Position numbers and translations under genes: made by a program. A model generated the notes under the pieces. It saw nothing but the letters and a program-made list of their open reading frames with translations, was not told the DNA's origin and ran no database searches. 64,000 bases of DNA from Gammaproteobacteria bacterium (GTDB taxonomy: Bacteria; Pseudomonadota; Gammaproteobacteria; Pseudomonadales; Pseudohongiellaceae): contig JAUXNX010000012.1 in NCBI GenBank assembly GCA_030682575.1, positions 434,001 through 498,000 of the forward strand. Direction: 5' to 3'. How positions within the stretch are numbered: the first letter of the stretch is position 1; each line of letters starts with the position of its first letter. Shown piece by piece: positions 17,959 through 26,913 of this stretch.

Positions 17959-18984
17959 TCAGGAAACGCTCAGCACCAGCTTGCCGATCATGGTGCCTGA
18001 CTCAAGTTTTGCGTGCGCTTTCAACAAGTTGGCAGCATTCAAGTCGCCGTAGTGCTGTGTGCGCGTATGGCGCAGAACACCAGAGTCGAACATGCCGGAC
18101 GCCTCATTCAGGAGCACGCCCTGCTCGGCGATATCTGCTGTCTGGAAACGTGCACGCGTGAACATGAACTCCCAGGTGATTGCCACACTCTTGGGTTTGA
18201 ACAGGTTGATGTTGACCGGTTGATTGGACTCGGTATCCACGATCAGGCAGAGCTTGCCCTGAGGCAGGATCACATCGGCCATGCCATGCCAATGCTGGGC
18301 AGTGCCCACCAGACAAAGGATGTAATTCACACCGTTCTGGCCAATACGCTTGAATTCTTCCGCCAATGCTTCGCGGTGATTGATCACCTGATCAGCGCCC
18401 AGATCACGGCACCATTTTTCAGTCTCAGGACGTGAGGCCGTGGCCACCACGCTCAGGCCCGCGACTTTCTTCGCCAATTGAATGGCAATGGAACCTACGC
18501 CACCGGCAGCGCCGATGATGAGAATGGACTTGCCCTTGTTTGCTGTCGGATCACGGCTGATGTTCATGCGCTCGAACATGGCTTCCCACGCTGTAATGGT
18601 GGTCAGCGGCATGGCAGCGGCATCGTCGAAGGAGAGTTTGGCAGGTTTGCGGCCCACAATGCGCTCATCGATGAGATGGTATTCGCTGTTGCAGCCCGCA
18701 CGGGTTACGTCACCGGCGTAATACACTTCGTCGCCTGCCTTGAACAGGATGCACTCTGGTCCGACTGACTCTACCACCCCGGCACAGTCCCAACCCAGGA
18801 TGCGCGGCTGCTCCAGACGGCTGCCAGCGGCCATGCGAATCTTCGTATCAACGGGATTCACTGATACGGCATGCACGCGCACCAGCAGAAAGCGGCCGGA
18901 TGCCGAGGGTTTTGCAATCTCGACATTTTCCAACGCGCTGGCGTCAGTGACCGGTAGTGAATTATGAACTCCGACAGCTTTCAT
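17959..18984 (-). CDS. Zinc-type alcohol dehydrogenase / quinone oxidoreductase family protein (341 aa)
   Basis: MDR-superfamily NAD(P)H-dependent oxidoreductase. GroES-like part with VNPVDTKIR and ILGWDCAGVVESVGPE, then a Rossmann domain with LIIGAAGGVGSIAIQLAK (about residue 155). The structural and catalytic zinc cysteine clusters of true alcohol dehydrogenases are absent, so it fits the zinc-binding-dehydrogenase-like family (TIGR02817 type) that reduces quinones or enones. GGGGAA lies 8 nt before the ATG. Monocistronic and divergent from the YdeP operon. The exact substrate is unknown. Confidence 0.85.
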   Translation of the reverse strand: MKAVGVHNSLPVTDASALENVEIAKPSASGRFLLVRVHAVSVNPVDTKIRMAAGSRLEQPRILGWDCAGVVESVGPECILFKAGDEVYYAGDVTRAGCNSEYHLIDERIVGRKPAKLSFDDAAAMPLTTITAWEAMFERMNISRDPTANKGKSILIIGAAGGVGSIAIQLAKKVAGLSVVATASRPETEKWCRDLGADQVINHREALAEEFKRIGQNGVNYILCLVGTAQHWHGMADVILPQGKLCLIVDTESNQPVNINLFKPKSVAITWEFMFTRARFQTADIAEQGVLLNEASGMFDSGVLRHTRTQHYGDLNAANLLKAHAKLESGTMIGKLVLSVS

Positions 18985-19155
18985 GCTTTTTCCCCATTGT
19001 TTTTATTGACTTTTACGTGACCTGAATACTTGTGCCTGACCCGTATGACAGACAGGCCGGTATTATGGCACTGCCGGAGCGGAATCGACAATCGCGCACT
19101 TGCACCATCAATCTCGACTGTTATGATGCGGACAGGTTCTACAGACAGGCTCATC

Positions 19156-19551
19156 ATGTTCGGCAAAATTCTTCTGACCATATTCGTCGTGCTCGTTGCC
19201 GTGCTCTTTTTGAAAAAGCATCGGCAGGACGAAAGACTACGCTTGGCCGATACCACCACTGGTAATGACAAGCCCGCAATCCAGGCATCAAGCAAGCCTG
19301 CACTCAATGATTACCGGTTCGCTGCTTATCTCTTTCTGGTTCTGATGATTGGCTCCGGCGCCTACCTTTATTATCTGCGCTGGCAGGACGACAGCAGCCT
19401 GGTCACCGTGATTCTGCACCGGGACGGCAGCGCTGCCCCTGTGACCTATCAGGTCTACAAACACCAGTTAGAGGCGCGTGGATTTACGACGGTTGACGGT
19501 GTACGCGTGACAGTTGCCTCCAGCGAACGCATGGAAGTCATTGGACTGTAG
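19156..19551 (+). CDS. Hypothetical two-helix membrane protein upstream of YdeP-type oxidoreductase (131 aa)
   Basis: Not recognised. A first helix at residues 1-20 (MFGKILLTIFVVLVAVLFL), a charged linker, a second helix at about residues 52-74 (AAYLFLVLMIGSGAYLYYLRW), then a soluble domain of about 55 residues ending TVASSERMEVIGL. The ATG at 19156 gives a clean membrane start; an upstream ATG at 19123 is possible. It ends 11 nt before the molybdopterin oxidoreductase gene, so it is probably its partner in an operon, perhaps a membrane anchor; that is inference. Confidence 0.7.
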   Translation: MFGKILLTIFVVLVAVLFLKKHRQDERLRLADTTTGNDKPAIQASSKPALNDYRFAAYLFLVLMIGSGAYLYYLRWQDDSSLVTVILHRDGSAAPVTYQVYKHQLEARGFTTVDGVRVTVASSERMEVIGL

Positions 19552-19562
19552 GTGGGGATGCG

Positions 19563-21842
19563 ATGAGTAATCCCGAAAATTCTTCAGATTCTGCAAAGGT
19601 GTCCAGTGCAGCGCAAAGTGGGGGCGAGGCAATCGCGAGCAAGGCTCACTTCCACAAGTTGCCGGTTGGCGGCGGGCTGAAGGCCGTCCAGTACGTGATG
19701 TCGATTGCGGGTGATGTTGGTGTGCGCAAACTGGCGGCTGCGATCAAGTCGAAGAACACCTGCAAGGCCTGCGCCTTCGGCACCGGAGGTCAGCGCGGTG
19801 GATTGCACAACGAGCACAACACCGGCATCGAAATCTGCAACAAGAACATTCAGGCCCAGTCCAGCGATCTGCGCGCCGCGATCCCCCGCGCCATCTTCGA
19901 AGACAATTCACTGGCCGAATTGCGCCAGCTCAACGGCCGGGAACTGGAGGCACTGGGGCGTCTGGGTCATCCTCTCCACAAGGCGCCGGGCTCCGATCGA
20001 TACTCAGTCATCACTTACGACAAGGCCTTCGACATCATCGCCGAACGCCTGCGTGCCACCGACCCGGAGCGCAGCTTCTTCTACAGTTCCGGACGCTCGT
20101 CCAACGAAGCCGCTTTCATTCTGCAGTTGTTTGCACGCCTGTATGGAAGCAACCACATAAACAACTGCTCCTACTACTGTCATCAGGCGTCAGGTGTCGG
20201 GCTGCAGGCCAGCATCGGCACCGGCACAGCCACCATTCAATACAAGGATCTTGAGCACGCCGATACGATCTTCGTGATCGGCGCCAATCCAGCCTCCAAC
20301 CATCCACGATTCGTGAAGGTACTGATAGAGTGTCGCCGCAGAGGCGGTCAGGTGATTGTAATCAATCCCGCGAAAGAACCCGGCCTGCTGCGCTTCGCCT
20401 CGCCCAGCAATTTCCGCTCGATGATCGCAGGCGGCGCGCAGATCGCGTCTTTGTATATACAGCCCCACGTGGGCGGTGATCTTGCGCTGCTCCAGGGCAT
20501 TGCCAAGGCGGTACTGGAAGGTGGTGGCGCTGATGCTTCCTTTGTTACCCGATATTGCAATGGCTTCGAGGACTACACCGAGCATCTTGGCACCCTGGAT
20601 TGGCAAGATCTCAGCGCGCAGGCCGGAGTATCAAGGCAACAAATGGAGCAAGTAGCACAACTCTACAGTGGTTCCCGCAACGCAGTGTTCAGTTGGGGCA
20701 TGGGCATTACTCATCACACTCATGGGGTGGAGAACGTCGAAGCGATCAGCAACCTCGCCCTGTTGCGCGGCATGATCGGTGCGCCCGGCCGGGGTCTGCT
20801 TCCACTGCGTGGCCACAGCAATGTGCAGGGCGTCGGCTCCATGGGCGTGAGCCCAGCACTGAAGAATTACGTGTTCGACAACATCGAGCGTGAACTGGGC
20901 GTGACACTACCAACCACAAAGGGCATGGACACTCTGGCCTGCATGCAGGCGGCTGCCGCCGGCAAGGTGGACCTGGCATTTCTGCTGGGTGGCAACCTGT
21001 ATGCAGCGAATCCGGATTCCGCCTTCGCGGATGCGGCTTTGGCAGCCATCCCCTTCAAAGTCCTCATTAACTCCACTCTGAATCTAAGCCATGTAAATGG
21101 CATTGGAGAAGAGAGTATTGTGCTGCCCATCCGTGTACGCGACGAAGAGACCCAACGCACCACACAGGAGTCCATGTTCAATTTCGTGCGCTTGAGCGAT
21201 GGTGGATTCGAGCGTATTGAAGGTCTGCGCTCCGAGGTGGATATCATCAGCGACATCGCCGCCCGGGTTGTTGCCCCTGAAATACTTGACTTCAAGACGT
21301 TCAGCGAACACCGTCATATTCGCAAGACCATCGCCCGCATCATTCCGGGATTCCGGCAGCTTGACGAGATCGACGAATCGAAACAAGAGTTCCATATCGA
21401 AGGCAGAGTACTCACCGAACCGGTTTTTCCCACTACTGATGGCAGGGCTCGATTCCGGGTGCCAAGGCATGACCACAACTCCACTGCTATGAAGGCAGCC
21501 CCCTCCTGTTACACCCTTACCAGTGTGCGCAGCGAAGGTCAATTCAACACAATTATCTACACAGACAACGATGTTTACCGGGGTCAGACCGAGCGCGATA
21601 TAGTGTTGATGCACCCGGAAGACATGCGCGAAGAGGGACTGATGACTGACATGCTGGTCACTCTGACGAACTCAACCGGCACCATGAACAATTTGAAAGT
21701 AAAGCCTTTTGACATCCGTAGGGGCAACCTGATGACATATTTTCCCGAAGCAAACGTTCTCATTCCTCAGACAAGTGATCCACGCAGTCACACACCAGCG
21801 TTTAAAAGTACGAGGATAGCCCTGCTGATCCAGAGTAATTGA
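19563..21842 (+). CDS. FdhF/YdeP-family molybdopterin oxidoreductase (759 aa)
   Basis: Mo/W-bis-MGD enzyme of the formate-dehydrogenase-alpha-like YdeP group. Features: an N-terminal CKACAFGTGGQRGGLHNE motif, SSGRSSNEAAF (about residue 180), NCSYYCHQASG where the metal-ligand region falls, FVIGANPASNHPR and GHSNVQG; the C-terminal molydopterin-binding fold begins about residue 650. Only a CxxC pair is seen near the N-terminus, not a full four-cysteine cluster motif, as in YdeP relatives. E. coli YdeP is linked to acid resistance, but its substrate is unknown. No fdhD or Mo-cofactor genes lie nearby. GTGGGG precedes the ATG. Confidence 0.9.
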   Translation: MSNPENSSDSAKVSSAAQSGGEAIASKAHFHKLPVGGGLKAVQYVMSIAGDVGVRKLAAAIKSKNTCKACAFGTGGQRGGLHNEHNTGIEICNKNIQAQSSDLRAAIPRAIFEDNSLAELRQLNGRELEALGRLGHPLHKAPGSDRYSVITYDKAFDIIAERLRATDPERSFFYSSGRSSNEAAFILQLFARLYGSNHINNCSYYCHQASGVGLQASIGTGTATIQYKDLEHADTIFVIGANPASNHPRFVKVLIECRRRGGQVIVINPAKEPGLLRFASPSNFRSMIAGGAQIASLYIQPHVGGDLALLQGIAKAVLEGGGADASFVTRYCNGFEDYTEHLGTLDWQDLSAQAGVSRQQMEQVAQLYSGSRNAVFSWGMGITHHTHGVENVEAISNLALLRGMIGAPGRGLLPLRGHSNVQGVGSMGVSPALKNYVFDNIERELGVTLPTTKGMDTLACMQAAAAGKVDLAFLLGGNLYAANPDSAFADAALAAIPFKVLINSTLNLSHVNGIGEESIVLPIRVRDEETQRTTQESMFNFVRLSDGGFERIEGLRSEVDIISDIAARVVAPEILDFKTFSEHRHIRKTIARIIPGFRQLDEIDESKQEFHIEGRVLTEPVFPTTDGRARFRVPRHDHNSTAMKAAPSCYTLTSVRSEGQFNTIIYTDNDVYRGQTERDIVLMHPEDMREEGLMTDMLVTLTNSTGTMNNLKVKPFDIRRGNLMTYFPEANVLIPQTSDPRSHTPAFKSTRIALLIQSN

Positions 21843-21961
21843 TCAGGGCCAAACCAGCTGAACGACGAACTCGGCTTGTCGTATTTGTGTTCTGCCAAGG
21901 TTTTTTACTGATAGACTTGCCTCATATTGATCGTATTAATAATGACTATTGATAGATAACC

Positions 21962-22633
21962 ATGAAACTCCTCAGAAACATCATACTGCTACTGGCCCTT
22001 CTTCCAGGTGTAATTCAGGCCACGGAAGAGATAGTTACGCTCGAAGATGGCAGCGCCGTGAAAGTGTTTTTGTTCTATCCCAAGGATCACGGAGAAGGCC
22101 CCTGGCCACTGACCGTCCTGATGTCCGGCGGTACTGGCAACGAGTATATTGCACGCGCGCAATTCTGGCTGGGGCATGAGCTGGCGAACCGTGGCTGGGT
22201 GATCGCGGTTCCTGTTTCACCGGATGGCAACTCATTCTTCGGGAAAAGTGGCGAGAAGATACCTCTTGTCATTGAGCAACTTCAAAAACTGTCCGATATC
22301 GAATACGGCAAGACATTGTTGGTGGGGGTATCCAATGGCGGCAGCTCTGCCATCGAAATCGGTAGCCGCAACCCCGAAAAGTATTTCGGCGTGGTGGCAG
22401 TTCCAGGCATCATCAAGGACCCTGACAATCTTGGCAATTTCAAAGATCTGCCAGTCTTCGTCCGCATTGGGGAAGATGATTTCCTGCGTTGGAACCGTCT
22501 GCTACCGCTTCTGAAAAGCCAGTTGGTAGGAGCTGGGGCAAGAGTGGATGCAGAGCTTGTACCGAATGGCAGTCACGTTTTTCCAATTGAATGGGATGAG
22601 CTACAACCCTGGCTGGACAATGTCCGCAAATAG
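21962..22633 (+). CDS. Secreted alpha/beta hydrolase, phospholipase/carboxylesterase-like (223 aa)
   Basis: Signal peptide (MKLLRNIILLLALLPGVIQA) followed by a compact alpha/beta-hydrolase fold. Nucleophile elbow GVSNGGSS (about residue 122), acid region RIGEDDFLRWNR (about 168) and catalytic His in NGSHVFP (about 204). PLTVLMSGGTGN is the probable oxyanion loop. Resembles dienelactone-hydrolase or carboxylesterase relatives; the substrate cannot be told. A weak ribosome site (GATAACC) precedes the ATG. Stands alone. Confidence 0.8.
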   Translation: MKLLRNIILLLALLPGVIQATEEIVTLEDGSAVKVFLFYPKDHGEGPWPLTVLMSGGTGNEYIARAQFWLGHELANRGWVIAVPVSPDGNSFFGKSGEKIPLVIEQLQKLSDIEYGKTLLVGVSNGGSSAIEIGSRNPEKYFGVVAVPGIIKDPDNLGNFKDLPVFVRIGEDDFLRWNRLLPLLKSQLVGAGARVDAELVPNGSHVFPIEWDELQPWLDNVRK

Positions 22634-22899
22634 TACTCTACTGTTGTCCCCTGTACCGCCCCCCCACTCGATACCGACTCAATAACGCAAGGCTATGAAC
22701 CCAGTAGTCGGACACAATTCCTTAATTTATTTCAATCGCGAGGCGCTGCTCTGTCCTGCTTGAATACGTTCCACTTGCTCGTTACTCCACTGCCACTTGC
22801 CTGCATGACGATGAGAGGGACAAAATTCCCATTGCCTGTGAATTCCTCTATCATCGCGCCACCAATGACAGTCACTGCTCACAGGAGCTCGAACCGCCC

Positions 22900-23268
22900 A
22901 TGTATACATTCATCAAGATCATCCACATGACCTGCGCCATACTTTCTATTGCGGGCTTCCTCGGCAGGGGTATTCTCAAGATCAACGGCTCTGCCATCGT
23001 GGAGAAAAAACTGGTCAAGGTGTTGCCTCATGTCATCGACACAGCGTTGCTGGCAAGCGCAATAGTCCTCGTGGTGATGTCAGGTCAGTATCCCTGGAGC
23101 GCCCCCTGGGTTGGCGCAAAAGTTGTTGGTCTGGTCGTTTACATCGGACTCGGCGTAGTGGTCATGCGCACAGCAAAAACACGTCAGACACGTATCATTG
23201 CATTCGCTTTGGCGCTTGCTACCGCTGCGTACATTCTGATGGTCGCATCGACGAAACAAATCATGTAA
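22900..23268 (+). CDS. SirB2-family membrane protein (122 aa)
   Basis: Four-helix small membrane protein matching SirB2: YTFIKIIHMTCAILSIAGFLGRG, VLPHVIDTALLASAIVLVVMSGQYP, APWVGAKVVGLVVYIGLGVVVMRTAKTRQTR, then a last helix. The conserved His in the first and second helices (IKIIHM, PHVIDT) and QYP are present. The family was named for an effect on invasion gene expression in Salmonella, but its biochemical role is unknown. AGGAG lies 13 nt before the ATG. The 266 bp upstream hold no gene I can support. Confidence 0.85.
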   Translation: MYTFIKIIHMTCAILSIAGFLGRGILKINGSAIVEKKLVKVLPHVIDTALLASAIVLVVMSGQYPWSAPWVGAKVVGLVVYIGLGVVVMRTAKTRQTRIIAFALALATAAYILMVASTKQIM

Positions 23269-23395
23269 TCAACAAGTTTTTTGGTTGACAACAAGATTAA
23301 AAAGCATAGACTTCGCGCGGTCTGAAACACCATTTATTGAACGCAGTATTATTTAATAAACTCTGCCAGAATTTTTGGGAAGAACCTGAATCAAA

Positions 23396-23518
23396 ATGAA
23401 TACTCTGAACCTCATCATCACTACACGCATGCAGTCACGCGTCAAGGCAATCGCCCTGACCGGCGGTCATCTGCCATGCATCTCCGTAGTGAAGACCCCG
23501 GAGGTCTGCTTAGAGTAA
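23396..23518 (+). CDS. Possible 40-aa small ORF / leader peptide
   Basis: Short ORF, start MNTLNLIITTRMQ, end CISVVKTPEVCLE, with two cysteines near the C-terminus. GGGAAG lies about 14 nt upstream and a TTGACA hexamer is at 23285-23290. A small hairpin (AGACC / GGTCT, 23493-23507) overlaps its 3' end, and a strong intrinsic terminator follows 30 nt after its stop, just before an MFS gene. This could be an attenuator leader, a small protein or part of a small RNA. No family was recognised. Confidence 0.35.
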   Translation: MNTLNLIITTRMQSRVKAIALTGGHLPCISVVKTPEVCLE

Positions 23519-23548
23519 TCTTTTAATTCAATAATCATTGAACAAAGC

Positions 23549-23595
23549 AAAGGGCCTCTAAGTTCCAAAAGAATTTAGGGGCCTTTTTATTTTTG
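23549..23595 (+). terminator. Strong intrinsic terminator before MFS gene
   Basis: Stem AAAGGGCCTCTAA / TTTAGGGGCCTTT (12 pairs with one bulged G and one GU), loop about 12 nt, followed by TTTTATTTTT. It lies between the 40-aa ORF and the MFS gene, so it either ends an upstream transcript or acts as an attenuator. Confidence 0.75.
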
Positions 23596-23646
23596 GCGTC
23601 TTGAACGCGAATGCTGACTCACGAGGTCGGGCAAAGGGGAACTATT

Positions 23647-24903
23647 GTGTTTGAAAAACCAGTCATTGAAATAACAACAGGGGAATTGCCCGACATAGCG
23701 AGGTTGCAGCGCAACATTCGCGTCATCTACGCGCTCGCATTCTTTCACACATTCATGTTGATCGTCCCGGTCCTCGTACCTTTTTTCGAATCGAAAGGCC
23801 TCACGCTGGGCGAGATATTCTACCTGCAGGCCATCTACGCCTCGATGATAGTGGTATTGGAGGCACCTTCAGGATATCTCGCCGACCGCTTCGGACGCAG
23901 GGCTGTATTGCTGATCGGCAGCATTGCACATGGCCTGGGTTATCTGTGGCTGAATTTCGCCGATGGCTTTGTGAGCCTCGTGATCTTCGAACTGCTGCTG
24001 GGCATTGCCGTGAGCATGATGTCCGGAGCAGACCTGGCGCTTTTATACGACACAGAAAAAGTACTTTCTGAATCGGAAGAAATACACACAGGCAGTATTG
24101 CACACCTGGGGTTCACGAAGTCCATTGCGGAAGGCTCGGGTGCTCTGCTTGGCGGAGTACTGGCTTTATGGTCGTTCGATGCGATGGTGCTGGCACAATC
24201 CGTGGTGGCATGGATTTGTCTGGTGATGGCGTTGTTGTTGGTCGAACCGCCGAGTGACCACAAGGAAGGTGTACCGAGGTTATTGGGTTTCAATGCGCTG
24301 TATCAGCACTTGATGAATGGCGACAAGATTCTACGCAAAGTGTTTATCGCACTGCCTCTGTATAACCTGGCAACATTTCACGTCGTGTGGCTGGTGCAAC
24401 CTTACTGGGAAGAACAGGGATTGTCTCTGGTGATGTTCGGGATTCTATGGTTTGCACAGAGCATCACTGTGGGGATTGCCAACAAGTGCGGCTACGCGCT
24501 CGAAAAATACAAGGGTGCGGTGTTCTCACTAGTCATCATCGGCGTGTTGCCTATCATTGGACACTTCGGCATGGCGTGGGTCGGTGGATGGATCGGAATT
24601 GCTCTGTGTTTCATTCTGTTCTTCTGCCGAGGGTTGTATCAGGTGATCCTGGTGAACGCACTGAACAGAAGGGTGCCAGGCAGTGTGCGCGCAACAGTGA
24701 ACTCGCTCACCAGCCTGACCTTCCGTTTCGGATTCATTCTGACGGGACCACTGATCGGGCACATGGCAGAAACGCAGGGACTTCCTGCGGCGCTCAACAT
24801 TCTGGGTGTTGCCTCTATCCTGGTGTTTGTGCTGATCATGCTGCCACTGATCAAAGCCGTAGTGCACATGCAACGAGGGTGTATCAACTCTTCCCAGCAC
24901 TGA
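23647..24903 (+). CDS. MFS transporter (418 aa)
   Basis: Major-facilitator secondary transporter with about 12 helices. Motif A between helices 2 and 3 reads GYLADRFGRRAVLL (about residue 80), and acidic residues sit in helix 4-5 (MMSGADLALLYDTEKV), as in drug-efflux and metabolite MFS members. A GTG at 23647 with AAGGGGA 6 nt upstream is preferred to the ATG at 23611, which has no ribosome site and adds 12 residues. The substrate is unknown. A leader-like element and terminator lie directly upstream. Confidence 0.85.
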   Translation: MFEKPVIEITTGELPDIARLQRNIRVIYALAFFHTFMLIVPVLVPFFESKGLTLGEIFYLQAIYASMIVVLEAPSGYLADRFGRRAVLLIGSIAHGLGYLWLNFADGFVSLVIFELLLGIAVSMMSGADLALLYDTEKVLSESEEIHTGSIAHLGFTKSIAEGSGALLGGVLALWSFDAMVLAQSVVAWICLVMALLLVEPPSDHKEGVPRLLGFNALYQHLMNGDKILRKVFIALPLYNLATFHVVWLVQPYWEEQGLSLVMFGILWFAQSITVGIANKCGYALEKYKGAVFSLVIIGVLPIIGHFGMAWVGGWIGIALCFILFFCRGLYQVILVNALNRRVPGSVRATVNSLTSLTFRFGFILTGPLIGHMAETQGLPAALNILGVASILVFVLIMLPLIKAVVHMQRGCINSSQH

Positions 24904-24928
24904 AGAAAGTGTTGGGAGAAAATTCGAT

Positions 24929-24966
24929 CGCAACAGCGTGCATCAAAAAAGTGCACACTGTTGCGC
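24929..24966. terminator. Hairpin after MFS gene
   Basis: Inverted repeat GCAACAGCGTGCA / TGCACACTGTTGC (one mismatch) with an A-rich loop, 25 nt after the MFS stop. There is no U-tract, so terminator activity is uncertain. Confidence 0.4.
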
Positions 24967-24979
24967 ATTCTGGTGCGCT

Positions 24980-24996
24980 CGCACGGGGTTGGTGCT
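24980..24996. promoter_or_regulatory. NtrC-like palindrome upstream of glnK
   Basis: CGCACGGGGTTGGTGCT fits the NtrC dyad TGCACC-N5-GGTGCA at 9 of 12 positions, about 115 bp before the glnK start. A convincing sigma-54 -24/-12 element (GG-N10-GC) was not found downstream, so the site is tentative. Confidence 0.35.
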
Positions 24997-25065
24997 TTCC
25001 ACATCGCCATGGTAAAGTTTGCCCGCTGTTCACCACCTGATTTCGCCGTCCGATAGCACTAATAA

Positions 25066-25449
<384 letters not shown>

Positions 25450-25471
25450 GGGTGTTTTCAAGGAAACCAGC

Positions 25472-26788
25472 ATGCCAACAACAATAAAAGCAATTGCACG
25501 CGTTACTGCTACCTTCTCTCTTCTGCTACTACCTGCACTATCGTTCGCCGCCGAGAACGCCGTGGACGGCGCCAATACCGCCTGGATTCTGACCGCAACA
25601 GCGCTCGTGCTGTTCATGACCATACCAGGACTATCTCTGTTCTACGCAGGTCTTGTGCGGAGCAAGAACGTACTCTCGATCCTGATGCAATGTTTCGCTA
25701 TCACTGCACTGATCTCCGTGATCTGGCTCGTGGCAGGCTACAGCATCGCCTTCGGTCCGGCAGAGAACGGTTTCTGGGGTGGACTCGACAAGGCGTTCCT
25801 GAATGGCGTTACCAGAGACTCGGTGTGGGGGGATATTCCCGAACCACTATTTGTCACCTTCCAGATGACTTTTGCCATCATTACTCCTGCCCTGATCGTG
25901 GGTGCGTTCGCCGAGCGCATGAAGTTCTCATCCATGCTGCTCTTCAGCGGCTTGTGGTCCGTATTTGTGTACTTCCCTGTGTGCCATTGGGTATGGGCTG
26001 AGCACGGCTGGTTGTTCCAGATGGGACTTATAGATTTCGCTGGCGGCACTGTAGTTCACGTAACAGCCGGTGTTGCGGCCATTCTGACCGCCATCATGCT
26101 GGGCAAGCGCGAAGGCTTTCTGCATGCACCCATGATGCCCCACAACCTGACCATGACCATCACTGGGGCAGGTATGCTCTGGGTCGGCTGGTTCGGCTTC
26201 AATGCCGGTAGCGCACTGGCAGCCAATGGCAGCGCAGGCATGGCCATGCTTGCGACGCACATGTCTGCTGCCGCTGGTGCCTTGACCTGGGCTGCAATCG
26301 AATGGAAGAAATACGGCAAACCCAGTGCGCTGGGTGCTGTCACCGGTATGGTCGCAGGACTTGCCACCATCACTCCGGCCTCCGGCTCAGTGGGTCCAGC
26401 CGGCGGCATGGTCATCGGCATCATGGGTGGCGCGCTCTGCTTTGTAGCCACCAACTATCTGAAGCACAAGCTGAAGATCGATGACTCCCTGGACGTATTC
26501 CCCGTTCACGGTGTTGGTGGCATTCTCGGCACCCTGATGGCAGGCATTTTCGTATCGCAGAATCTGGGTGTATTCAGCGGTAATGGTTTCGCGGACGGCA
26601 TGACCATGGGTTCACAACTGGGAGTGCAGGTCATTGGAATCCTGGCAACAGGAGCCTATACCGCCATCGTTACCTTCATCATCTTCAAGGTTGTTGCGAT
26701 CATGACCAAGGGCGTGCGCGTGACAGCTGAAGAAGAGTTGGTCGGGCTGGATATCTCCGATCACGACGGTACCGGTTACTCGATGTAA
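25472..26788 (+). CDS. amtB: Ammonium transporter AmtB (438 aa)
   Basis: Trimeric ammonia channel. A cleavable-looking N-terminus (LLLLPALSFAAE) is followed by 11 helices. The twin histidines of the pore are in GGTVVHVTAGVAA (about residue 195) and FPVHGVGGILGT (about 347); the outer recruitment site and phenylalanine gate region (LFYAGLVRSKN, MTFAIITPALIVGAFAERMKF) are present. The cytoplasmic tail after the last helix is where GlnK docks. It forms the classical glnK-amtB operon and is followed by a GC-rich hairpin terminator. Confidence 0.97.
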   Translation: MPTTIKAIARVTATFSLLLLPALSFAAENAVDGANTAWILTATALVLFMTIPGLSLFYAGLVRSKNVLSILMQCFAITALISVIWLVAGYSIAFGPAENGFWGGLDKAFLNGVTRDSVWGDIPEPLFVTFQMTFAIITPALIVGAFAERMKFSSMLLFSGLWSVFVYFPVCHWVWAEHGWLFQMGLIDFAGGTVVHVTAGVAAILTAIMLGKREGFLHAPMMPHNLTMTITGAGMLWVGWFGFNAGSALAANGSAGMAMLATHMSAAAGALTWAAIEWKKYGKPSALGAVTGMVAGLATITPASGSVGPAGGMVIGIMGGALCFVATNYLKHKLKIDDSLDVFPVHGVGGILGTLMAGIFVSQNLGVFSGNGFADGMTMGSQLGVQVIGILATGAYTAIVTFIIFKVVAIMTKGVRVTAEEELVGLDISDHDGTGYSM

Positions 26789-26797
26789 TCCCTCCGT

Positions 26798-26830
26798 GCC
26801 CCGCGCTGGCGCTGCTGGCGCGGGGCTCTT
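26798..26830 (+). terminator. Terminator after amtB
   Basis: Perfect 9-bp stem GCCCCGCGC / GCGCGGGGC with an 11-nt loop, followed by TCTT, 10 nt after the amtB stop. Confidence 0.6.
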
Positions 26831-26913
26831 GCAGCCACCCTGAAGTGGTCAATTCTGTAGCAACTGCTCTATACTCCCGGACAACTCTCCAACGGCAACA
26901 ACAGGAGTCCGGC

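Noticed and set aside
22727-22909. Minus-strand frame of 60 aa rich in Trp between the hydrolase and SirB2 genes
   Set aside because: A parallel frame in the same stretch also looks weakly protein-like, neither has a ribosome site or recognised family, and the start overlaps the SirB2 start. Not enough support.
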